Positions 52,545-59,827 of a stretch of DNA of 64,000 bases are shown here, piece after piece. Numbering within the stretch: the stretch's first letter is position 1; the number at the start of each line of letters is the position of its first letter. The translations under genes and the position numbers were made by a program. This DNA is from Onstottus_B arcticum (GTDB lineage Bacteria; Acidobacteriota; Blastocatellia; UBA7656), in contig JBBPIE010000013.1 in NCBI GenBank assembly GCA_038040485.1, positions 98,453 to 162,452 on the forward strand. Reading direction: 5' to 3'. Below the pieces are notes generated by a model. It saw only the letters and a program-made list of their open reading frames with translations. It had not been told where the DNA came from and made no database searches.

Positions 52545-52639
52545 GCTAACCGCAGAGACGCCGAGACTCAGAGCCCAACGCTGAGACTCTTCGGTTGGCT
52601 CTGCGGTTGGCTCTGCGTCTCCGCGTCTCGGCGGTTAGC
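52545..52639. repeat. Inverted phrase repeat (GCAGAGACGCCGAGACTCAGAG family)
   Basis: The left arm GCTAACCGCAGAGACG plus CCGAGACTCAGAG is answered by CTCTGCGTCTCCGCG plus TCTCGGCGGTTAGC. The loop repeats CGGTTGGCTCTG. It fills the gap between the PLP enzyme and the SDR gene, ending 30 bases before the latter. Confidence 0.85.
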
Positions 52640-52669
52640 AGGTCTGGCAACTTGTAGCCTCCGACAAAC

Positions 52670-53524
52670 ATGAAGACCGAACAAACCAACCTGAGCAGCA
52701 AAGTATGTCTCGTGACCGGCGCGAACTCGGGCATCGGGAAATCGACCGCGCACGCACTCGCAATGATGAACGCAACGGTAGTCATGGTTTGCCGAGACCG
52801 CCGGCGTGCAGAACCCGTTCGCGATGAGATCAAATCGGCCACAGGAAATCAGAACGTCGAACTCATGATCTGCGATCTGTCTTCACAGGCAGATATTCGC
52901 CGGTTCGCGGCTGAGTTCATCAGCTCGCATAGCCGGCTCGATGTGCTGATCAACAACGCCGGCGTTGTCGTTCGTCAGCGAAGCCTGACCGAAGACGGCA
53001 TCGAGACCACGTTCGCGGTCAACCATCTCGGCTACTTCCTGCTTACCAACTTGCTGCTGGACCTGCTGAAGCAGAGCGCGCCCTCTCGCATCGTCAACGT
53101 TTCCTCGGCTGCACACGCGTACGGCAAGATCGACTTCGACGATTTGCAAGGAGAGAAGAAGTACGGCGGGTTCTCGGCGTACGCCAACTCCAAGCTCGCA
53201 AACGTGCTGTTCACCTACGAGCTTGCGCGACGGCTCGACGGCACGGGCGTAGCTGTGAACTGTTTGCACCCGGGCACCATCGCAACAGGTCTGTTCCGCA
53301 ATTTGCCGAAGCCGATCGAGGCATTGATCAAGCTTGTCACGTTCAGCCCGGACAAGGGCGCCGAGACTTCCGTGTATCTCGCTTCGTCGCCCGCGGTCGA
53401 AGGCGTGACCGGACAGTACTTCGCTAAGAAGCGCGAGAGACAAACATCCAGTGCGTCACGCAATGAAGAGTCTGCGCGCCGGCTTTGGGAAGTAAGCGAG
53501 CAGATGACGGGACTCCCCGGATAG
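52670..53524 (+). CDS. Short-chain dehydrogenase/reductase (retinol-dehydrogenase-like)
   Basis: 284 residues. The Rossmann TGANSGIGKST binds NAD(P). NNAGV, the catalytic Ser in VNVSSAAHAYG, and the Tyr/Lys pair YANSKLANV (about 171-175) complete the SDR set. The C-terminal NCLHPGTIATGL segment places it with the retinol-dehydrogenase/WWOX-like classical SDRs. The substrate is unknown. It is followed after 15 bases by an S9 peptidase, probably in the same transcript. Confidence 0.93.
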   Translation: MKTEQTNLSSKVCLVTGANSGIGKSTAHALAMMNATVVMVCRDRRRAEPVRDEIKSATGNQNVELMICDLSSQADIRRFAAEFISSHSRLDVLINNAGVVVRQRSLTEDGIETTFAVNHLGYFLLTNLLLDLLKQSAPSRIVNVSSAAHAYGKIDFDDLQGEKKYGGFSAYANSKLANVLFTYELARRLDGTGVAVNCLHPGTIATGLFRNLPKPIEALIKLVTFSPDKGAETSVYLASSPAVEGVTGQYFAKKRERQTSSASRNEESARRLWEVSEQMTGLPG

Positions 53525-53539
53525 CGAAAGGAATTTCCA

Positions 53540-55699
53540 ATGAGAAGGACCACATTCGTCTTCGTACTCTTGATACTATTCCCGTTCGCGGCGAATGCAC
53601 AGAAGCGGGCGTTCACCATTGAAGATCTCTACCGCATCAAATCGATCTCCGAAGTTCACGCCTCGCCCGACGGCAAGGCGGTAGTCTACGCCTCCACGGT
53701 GTTGGACCTCGGGCGCGCGAAAGCCATCAGCCACATCTGGACCAATGACATCGACGGGCGCAACGTACGCCAGGTGACGAACGGCGAGAAGGGCGAAACT
53801 TCACCGGCCTTCTCGCCCGACGGCCGCTGGATTTCTTACTTGAACCCGGCCGACGGAAACTTGTACGCGATCCCGGCGGCGGGTGGCGCAGCGAAGAGGT
53901 TGATCGGTATTTCAACCGGCGTTTCCGATCCGGTTTGGTCGAGCGACAGCAAATGGATCGCGTTTTCGTCCGACGTGTATCCCGAGTGCGGCGGCGACGA
54001 CGCATGCAACAAGCGGATCGAAGAAGCGTGGTCGAAGGGCCCGCTCAAGGCTCACCTGGCCGACGAGCTTCTATTTCGCCATTGGACACAGTGGAGAGAC
54101 GGCAAGCGGACTCACGTCTTCCTTTCAAACATCGCGACCGGCCAGGCGCGAGACCTGACGCCCGGCGACTTCGACTCGCCGCCATTTCAAGTTGGAGGAC
54201 CCCGGCAATACGACATCTCGCCCGATGGCAAGGAGCTTGTTTACGCATCGAACCACGACAAGCAGCAAGCGTCTTCGACAAACAGCGATTTGTGGCTGAT
54301 CTCGCTGACCGACTCGCAAGCAAAGCCTCGAAACATCACCGCGTCGAATCAGGCTTTCGACGGACACCCGAAATACTCTCGTGACGGCAAGTACATCGCT
54401 TATCGAATGCAGCAGAAACCGGGCTACGAATCGGATCTGTTCAGGCTTGCGCTCTACGACCGCGAGAGCGGTAAGTCCGAAGTGGTGACCGAGTCTTTCC
54501 GCGATTGGGTCGATGAGTATCAATGGTCGGCTGATTCGAAGTCGATCTACTTCTCAGCTCCGGTGAAAGCTCAAACACCGATTCATCGCCTGGAGCTGGC
54601 GTCGCGGACGATCTCACAGGTTCTTGCCGACCGGGCGATTTCAGCGTTCGACATCAACGGTGGCCGCCTGGTCTACAGCAGGACTTCGGTAGGCGAGCCG
54701 GTTGAGATCTACAGCGCCGAGTTGCGCGACGGCAAAGCCTCTCAGCCGGCGCGGCTCACTCGCATCAACCAGCCGCTCGCCGCTGAAGTAGATATTAGGC
54801 CGGCTGAACAGATGTGGGTTGAGGGCGCTGCCGGCGCGAAGATTCACGTCTTCATAGTCAAACCCCACGACTTTGATCCCTCGAAAAAATACCCGCTGAT
54901 CTTGAACGTGCACGGCGGGCCGCAGTCGCAATGGGCGGACCAGTTCAGAGGCGATTGGCAGGTCTATCCCGGCGCAGGCTACATCGTGGTCTTTGCGAAT
55001 CCTCACGGCTCGACCGGCTACGGGCAGGACTTCACTGCCGCGATTTCGGGCGACTGGGCCGGGAAGACTTACGAAGACCTGATGAAGGTCACGGATGCGG
55101 TGGAGAAGTTGCCTTATGTTGATCGAAGCCGGATAGGAGCGATGGGCTGGTCATACGGCGGCTACATGGTGAACTGGTTCGAAGGCCACACCGATCGCTA
55201 CAAGGCTCTGGCGTCGATGATGGGGCTTTACAATCTGAAGGCTTTCTACGGCTCGACAGAAGAGCTGTGGTTTCCGGAGTGGGACCTGAAAGGTCAGCCG
55301 TGGAACTCGCCGCTCTACGAAAAAATCTCGCCGTCGAACTATGTGAAGAACTTCAAGACGCCGTGCCTGGTCATCGCTGGCGAGCGCGACTATCGCGTGC
55401 CTTATACGCAGTCGCTCGAATTCTTCACCGCGCTTCAGAAGATGAACGTGCCGTCGCGGCTGATCGTCTATTCGAACGCCGGTCACTGGCCGAGCTGGTA
55501 CGAGATGGCGCTCTATTACACGGCTCACCTTGAATGGTTCCACGAGCATCTCGGAGGCGCCGCCCCCGCGTGGACTACTCGGCAGTTCTTGCGCAACGCA
55601 GTGTTTGATCCCGAGACCGGCAAACGGTTGGTGAATGAGCCGGCGCCCGGCTCTGGCGACGCCTCGAAGCCCGGGAGTCAGGAGAAACGGAACCAATGA
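53540..55699 (+). CDS. Secreted S9-family dipeptidyl/acylaminoacyl peptidase
   Basis: 719 residues with a signal peptide (about 1-20, ending ANA), hence periplasmic. A propeller of PD40-like blades (TSPAFSPDGRWISYL, DPVWSSDSKWIAFSSD, DISPDGKELVYASNHD) spans about 35-430. The hydrolase domain has NVHGGP (oxyanion), the nucleophile elbow GWSYGGY (Ser538), an I-A-G-E-R-D-Y-R-V-P aspartate loop and the N-A-G-H-W histidine. Its start has an AAGGAA site. The stop overlaps the next gene by four bases. It probably feeds on exported or environmental peptides. Confidence 0.93.
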   Translation: MRRTTFVFVLLILFPFAANAQKRAFTIEDLYRIKSISEVHASPDGKAVVYASTVLDLGRAKAISHIWTNDIDGRNVRQVTNGEKGETSPAFSPDGRWISYLNPADGNLYAIPAAGGAAKRLIGISTGVSDPVWSSDSKWIAFSSDVYPECGGDDACNKRIEEAWSKGPLKAHLADELLFRHWTQWRDGKRTHVFLSNIATGQARDLTPGDFDSPPFQVGGPRQYDISPDGKELVYASNHDKQQASSTNSDLWLISLTDSQAKPRNITASNQAFDGHPKYSRDGKYIAYRMQQKPGYESDLFRLALYDRESGKSEVVTESFRDWVDEYQWSADSKSIYFSAPVKAQTPIHRLELASRTISQVLADRAISAFDINGGRLVYSRTSVGEPVEIYSAELRDGKASQPARLTRINQPLAAEVDIRPAEQMWVEGAAGAKIHVFIVKPHDFDPSKKYPLILNVHGGPQSQWADQFRGDWQVYPGAGYIVVFANPHGSTGYGQDFTAAISGDWAGKTYEDLMKVTDAVEKLPYVDRSRIGAMGWSYGGYMVNWFEGHTDRYKALASMMGLYNLKAFYGSTEELWFPEWDLKGQPWNSPLYEKISPSNYVKNFKTPCLVIAGERDYRVPYTQSLEFFTALQKMNVPSRLIVYSNAGHWPSWYEMALYYTAHLEWFHEHLGGAAPAWTTRQFLRNAVFDPETGKRLVNEPAPGSGDASKPGSQEKRNQ

Positions 55700-56073
55700 C
55701 CAGTTCTGCACTGAGCCAGTTCGCCAACGAACAGTACTTGAACCTCGAAACGTATAGAAAGAACGGCGCGCCGGTTTTAACGCCAGTGTGGTTTGCCGAG
55801 GAGAACGGCGTGTTTTACATCTACTCGCTGGCCGAGGCTGGCAAGGTGAAACGCATTCGCAACAACACTCGCGTGCGAGTTGCGCCGTGCGACATGCGCG
55901 GCAAGCTGAAGGGCGATTGGGTTGAAGGGCGCGCTCGCATTCTTGACGCAGGCGAGGCAGCTCACGCCCACGAGCTTTTGGATAAGAAGTACGGGCTGAT
56001 GAAAAAGATTGGCGGTCTTTTCAGCAAGCTCATGCGTCGTGACCGGGCGGCAATTGCGATCGAGTTTATTTGA
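55696..56073 (+). CDS. PPOX-class (F420-dependent-like) flavin/deazaflavin split-barrel protein
   Basis: 125 residues, translationally coupled to the peptidase (ATGA). The split-barrel pattern is L-E-T-Y-R-K-N-G-A-P-V-L-T-P-V-W-F, F-Y-I-Y-S-L-A-E-A-G-K-V-K-R-I-R-N-N-T-R-V, and D-W-V-E-G-R-A-R-I. It matches PPOX-class F420-dependent oxidoreductases more than FMN pyridoxamine oxidases. The reaction and cofactor are not fixed by sequence alone. Confidence 0.8.
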   Translation: MTSSALSQFANEQYLNLETYRKNGAPVLTPVWFAEENGVFYIYSLAEAGKVKRIRNNTRVRVAPCDMRGKLKGDWVEGRARILDAGEAAHAHELLDKKYGLMKKIGGLFSKLMRRDRAAIAIEFI

Positions 56074-56117
56074 GGCTCGAAGGCCGGGCGGCTTTCTCCA
56101 GCGTTCTCTCAGAAAAC

Positions 56118-56123
56118 TACAAT
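56118..56123 (+). promoter_or_regulatory. -10-like box giving a possible leaderless start for the NtrC-family gene
   Basis: TACAAT seven bases before the ATG, the same geometry as at larB. No Shine-Dalgarno intervenes. Confidence 0.35.
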
Positions 56124-56130
56124 ACTCAAG

Positions 56131-57552
56131 ATGGCCCGAGAACGAATCTTAATCGTAGACGACGAAGAGATGACCCGGTGGACGCTCACGGAAGCGTTGC
56201 GGGCTTGGGGCTACACTTCCGTTGATGCAGGTTCAGTCGCTGGAGGGTTGGCCGCGTTTAACTCGGAGCATCCGGACGCAGTTCTATTGGACGTCAACCT
56301 GCCGGACGGCAGCGGCCTCGACATGCTGAGCGAGATCAAGCGTCATCAACCCGACGCGGTGGTCATAATAATGACCGGCAACGTAACGGTAGCGGATACG
56401 ATTGCGGCGCTGCGAGGCGGCGCCTACGACTTTGTCAGCAAGCCGATCAATCTCGAAGAGCTCCAAGTCACAATCCGCAACGGTATCGAAGCCCGGTTGC
56501 TGCGCAAAGAAGTTCGCTCGTTTCGTCGCGAAAGGGCGCGCGAGTTCAATCTCGATCAGATCATCGGCCAGTCTCCGGGCATGGTCGCGATGTTCAAGCT
56601 CGCGCGCAAGGTGGCCGAAAGCGAGGTGTCTTCCGTGCTCCTTCAAGGTGAATCGGGAACGGGCAAGGACCTTGTCGCGAAGGCCATTCACTATGCGTCG
56701 CGCCGCGCCGAAGGGCCGTTCGTCGCGATCAACTGCGCGGCGCTGCCGGCGACGTTGATCGAGAGTGAGTTGTTCGGCTACGAGAAAGGCGCTTTCACCG
56801 ATGCGAAGGCGCGCAAGGAAGGGCTGTTCGAGCAAGCCGAAGGCGGCACCTTGTTTCTCGACGAAATAGGCGAGGTCGAGTTGAGCCTGCAAGCGAAGCT
56901 GTTGCGTGTTCTCGAAGAGGGGGCGTTTCGCCGTCTTGGCGGGCTCAAGGACAGCTCGCTGGACGCGAGAGTGATTGCCGCGTCGAATCGCGATCTAAAA
57001 GCCGAGAGCGAAACCGGCCGTTTCCGGCTCGATCTTTACTACAGACTCTCAGTTATTCAGATTGATATGCCGGCGATCCGCGAACGAGGCGACGACGTTA
57101 TTCTGCTTGCCGAACACTACATAGAGCACTTCAACGAGCGATTGCGGAAGCGCGTACGCGGGCTGAGCCCGGAGGTCGCCTGCATCTTTCAAGCCTACGA
57201 TTGGCCCGGCAACGTGCGCGAGCTTCGCAACGTGATCGAACGCGTGATGATCCTCGAAGACGGCGACGTGATCACTCCGGCATACCTGCCGCGGGGTCTC
57301 GCACCCGACGACAAGGGAGGGGCGGCCGATTCTCCTCGTCGGGACACAAAGAGTGCCGTTGAGTCCAGCGATGGCGAGTTCGCGCTGCCATCAACCGGAG
57401 TCGTCCTTGACGACGTTGAGATGTCGCTTGTGAAGCAGGCGCTTGAACGAAGCCGCGGAAACCAGACCCGGGCCGCTGCGTTGCTGGGTATCTCGCGCGA
57501 CCAGTTGCGATACCGCATAAAAAAGCTCGAAACCGCCGCTCAAAGCGAGTAG
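56131..57552 (+). CDS. Sigma-54-dependent response regulator (NtrC family)
   Basis: 473 residues in three parts. The receiver domain (about 1-120) has the D-D-E acidic pocket and the phospho-acceptor Asp54 in LLDVNLPDGSG. The AAA+ domain (about 145-385) has Walker A GESGTGKD (173-180), GGTLFLDE as Walker B, and arginine-finger regions. A Fis-type helix-turn-helix follows (about 440-467, NQTRAAALLGISRDQLRYRI). The sigma-54 contact loop reads GAFTDA (220-225) rather than the usual GAFTGA. It activates sigma-54 promoters on phosphorylation; the PAS histidine kinase 2.3 kb downstream is a plausible partner. The start may be leaderless. Confidence 0.95.
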   Translation: MARERILIVDDEEMTRWTLTEALRAWGYTSVDAGSVAGGLAAFNSEHPDAVLLDVNLPDGSGLDMLSEIKRHQPDAVVIIMTGNVTVADTIAALRGGAYDFVSKPINLEELQVTIRNGIEARLLRKEVRSFRRERAREFNLDQIIGQSPGMVAMFKLARKVAESEVSSVLLQGESGTGKDLVAKAIHYASRRAEGPFVAINCAALPATLIESELFGYEKGAFTDAKARKEGLFEQAEGGTLFLDEIGEVELSLQAKLLRVLEEGAFRRLGGLKDSSLDARVIAASNRDLKAESETGRFRLDLYYRLSVIQIDMPAIRERGDDVILLAEHYIEHFNERLRKRVRGLSPEVACIFQAYDWPGNVRELRNVIERVMILEDGDVITPAYLPRGLAPDDKGGAADSPRRDTKSAVESSDGEFALPSTGVVLDDVEMSLVKQALERSRGNQTRAAALLGISRDQLRYRIKKLETAAQSE

Positions 57553-57697
57553 CTCGGCCCTCCACGCGCTTTGGTTTCCCAGTTAAACTGCGTATTTCTC
57601 CGCTCGCGAATGGCCATATTTCCCACCAATTCTTTGCCCGCCTCTGAATGGACGTGCTTTCTTAGCGGCACAACCATTGCACGACAGCAATCCTGCA

Positions 57698-58615
57698 ATG
57701 GAACGTCCGCAGCAGGTAAACGTCGATATGGTCATAAGCGAGCGAGTCAACTTTGGGCGCGTGCTCTGTCCTATCGATCTTCTCCCAGATTCGGGAGAGG
57801 CGATCCGGTACGCCGCGTTCTTCGCGAAGACTTGCGGGGCAGAGCTGATGATCTGCCACTGCCGAGGCTCGGCTCAGCTTGCAGACCCCGATGCGGAAGG
57901 TTCACTTCTGAGGTTGGTAAGCCGGGCAAAACTGAAGGGTCCTTCGCAGCGCGATCGGGTACTCGTGATGGACGGCGATCCGGTGGTCGCGATTCTGCAG
58001 ATGGCAGCCGACAAACGGGTTGACTTGATAGTGATGCGTTCGAGAAGCGCGCAGCACGCGGGTGCCCTGCTCGGTTCGATAGCCGAAGCGGTCTGCCGCA
58101 CGGCGCCGTGTCCGGTTCTAGTGACGCATCCGCAAAACCACGAGCCCGGCGAGGCAACGGCTGAGACGTTGCTTCGGCGCGTGCTGGTTGCGTATGACTT
58201 CTCGAGCGACGCCGAGCTGGCTCTCGCCTATGGGCTGCACCTGGCCAGAAAGAATCAGGCGGAACTTCACCTCCTTCACATCCTTCCGGGGCGCGCCAGG
58301 ATCGGGGCGCTGGTGGTGCCTTTGAGCGCGGTTCCGGGGTTTCGCGAGATGGAGAGTCGGCTTAGAGGCGCGGCCTCTGAGATGAGCGGGCTGACGCGCG
58401 AAATCAAACACGCGGTACGCGAGGGCCAACCCTATCGCGAGGTGCTGGCTTACGCGGAGGAGCAGGAGATCGATCTCATTTGCATGGGAGCAAGCGGCAC
58501 AGGGTTCGGACTGCACGCTCTGTTCGGCTCGAACGTCGATCGGGTGTTGCGTAGCTCGCGATGTCCGGTGATCGTGGCGCGCCCGCTTAGGCCAACGATG
58601 CCGCTTGCATGCTAG
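57698..58615 (+). CDS. Tandem universal stress protein
   Basis: 305 residues from the preferred ATG; a TTG seven codons earlier and an ATG ten codons later are alternatives. It holds two UspA domains. The first (about 15-155) starts GRVLCPIDLLPDSGEA but its nucleotide loop is degraded (MRSRSAQHAGALLGSIAEAV). The second (about 165-300) starts RRVLVAYDFSSDAELAL and has a better G-x2-G-x9-GS loop (GASGTGFGLHALFGSNVD). Soluble, cytosolic. It sits between the NtrC-type regulator and a single-domain USP, consistent with a stress regulon. Confidence 0.9.
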   Translation: MERPQQVNVDMVISERVNFGRVLCPIDLLPDSGEAIRYAAFFAKTCGAELMICHCRGSAQLADPDAEGSLLRLVSRAKLKGPSQRDRVLVMDGDPVVAILQMAADKRVDLIVMRSRSAQHAGALLGSIAEAVCRTAPCPVLVTHPQNHEPGEATAETLLRRVLVAYDFSSDAELALAYGLHLARKNQAELHLLHILPGRARIGALVVPLSAVPGFREMESRLRGAASEMSGLTREIKHAVREGQPYREVLAYAEEQEIDLICMGASGTGFGLHALFGSNVDRVLRSSRCPVIVARPLRPTMPLAC

Positions 58616-58651
58616 CTGCAAACCCAGTTCTGAAACGTACGGAGGCGAGAA

Positions 58652-59113
58652 ATGAAAATATTGCTTGGAGTAGACGGTTCCAAATTCAGCGATGCGGCGG
58701 TGGAAGAAGTCGCGGGCAGACCGTGGCCCCAGCACAGCGATGTGGACATCGTCTCGGTGTACGAGCCGCCGGCTTTTCCGACGACAGAGACCTGGGTGCT
58801 TCCGCAGCATTACTACGAAGAGATGGAGAAGGCCAGCCAGGAACAAGCCCGCGACGCGGTGAACAAAGCTATCGAGCGGCTTCGCTCGGCCAACCCCGAT
58901 CTGAGACTCAACAGCGAAATAGCTCGAGGTTATCCGGCCGATGTGATTCTCGACCGAGCCAATCGGTGGGGAACGAACCTGATCGTCCTCGGCTCTCACG
59001 GGTACAGCGGCTTGAAGCGCTTTCTGCTCGGTTCGGTTTCCCAGAATGTGTCCTCGCACGCGAAGTGCTCGGTTGAGATTGTGCGAACACCCGACACCGT
59101 CGAAGGCGAATAG
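58652..59113 (+). CDS. Universal stress protein, single domain
   Basis: 153 residues with a complete ATP-binding UspA pattern: LLGVDGSKFSDAAVEEV opening with Asp, then VLGSHGYSGLKRFLLGSVSQNV containing G-x2-G-x9-G-S. AACGTACGGAGGCGAG before the ATG gives a GGAG site. It probably binds ATP. It follows the tandem USP gene after 36 bases, likely in the same transcript. Confidence 0.93.
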   Translation: MKILLGVDGSKFSDAAVEEVAGRPWPQHSDVDIVSVYEPPAFPTTETWVLPQHYYEEMEKASQEQARDAVNKAIERLRSANPDLRLNSEIARGYPADVILDRANRWGTNLIVLGSHGYSGLKRFLLGSVSQNVSSHAKCSVEIVRTPDTVEGE

Positions 59114-59247
59114 CCGGTCAACATGCTTCGCTCTCATTCTCCGCGCATACGCGGCTTGTTCTGGCGCTGAAGGCGGTGAACGAACTTCGGCGTTGGTTTT
59201 ACTGCAAATCCCAAAGAACGAAAAGGCGACGCGGACAAGGAGTCAAA

Positions 59248-59667
59248 TTGATAAGACGACTCACAAAGGACGAGACTCGCGCCATTCTGGCCGATGGAAC
59301 GCTTGGGCGGCTCGCCTGTGTGGACAACGGCGCGCCTTACATTGTTCCGGTCAGTTACGTCGTCCATGAGGACAGCATCTATGTTCACTCGCTGTTCGGC
59401 CGCAAGATACGCGCGCTACGTGAGAACCCGCGTGCCTGCTTTCAGGTGGACGAGATCAAAGACGACTATCACTGGCACAGCGCGATCGCCTTCGGCAGCT
59501 ACGAGGAGGTGACGGACCCGCAGGAGCGAAGCTGGGCGGTGCGCCGGCTACTCACTCGCTTTCCCCATTTGACGCCTGTGGAATCGGTCCCAGTGCACGA
59601 CGGCCAGTCTTCGGTGATCGTGTTCCGCATCCGAATCGAAGAGATGAGCGGGATGCGCGAAGGATAA
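59248..59667 (+). CDS. Pyridoxamine 5'-phosphate oxidase-family flavin split-barrel protein
   Basis: 139 residues from a TTG with an ideal AAGGAG site; a GTG 24 codons upstream gives a poorly conserved extension. The sequence is typical of the small PNPOx-like/heme-utilisation group: L-G-R-L-A-C-V-D-N-G-A-P-Y-I-V-P-V-S-Y, then Y-V-H-S-L-F-G-R-K-I-R-A-L-R-E-N-P-R-A-C-F-Q-V-D-E-I, and W-H-S-A-I-A-F-G-S-Y-E-E-V. Members bind FMN and are often stress-linked. The USP and kinase neighbours agree. Confidence 0.88.
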   Translation: MIRRLTKDETRAILADGTLGRLACVDNGAPYIVPVSYVVHEDSIYVHSLFGRKIRALRENPRACFQVDEIKDDYHWHSAIAFGSYEEVTDPQERSWAVRRLLTRFPHLTPVESVPVHDGQSSVIVFRIRIEEMSGMREG

Positions 59668-59827
59668 GGTAAAGTATCGCGGCCATTCCTCTTCGGCTGC
59701 CCTCGCGGATATCATCTCAAACGGACCCGCCTCTGAGTTCTTCCTTGTAAACAGGCGGCGAGGCGTCCTACTATAGCCCACCGGCTCGACTCTCGATGTT
59801 CTCGGAGACAGTCTGACAAAGGGACCG

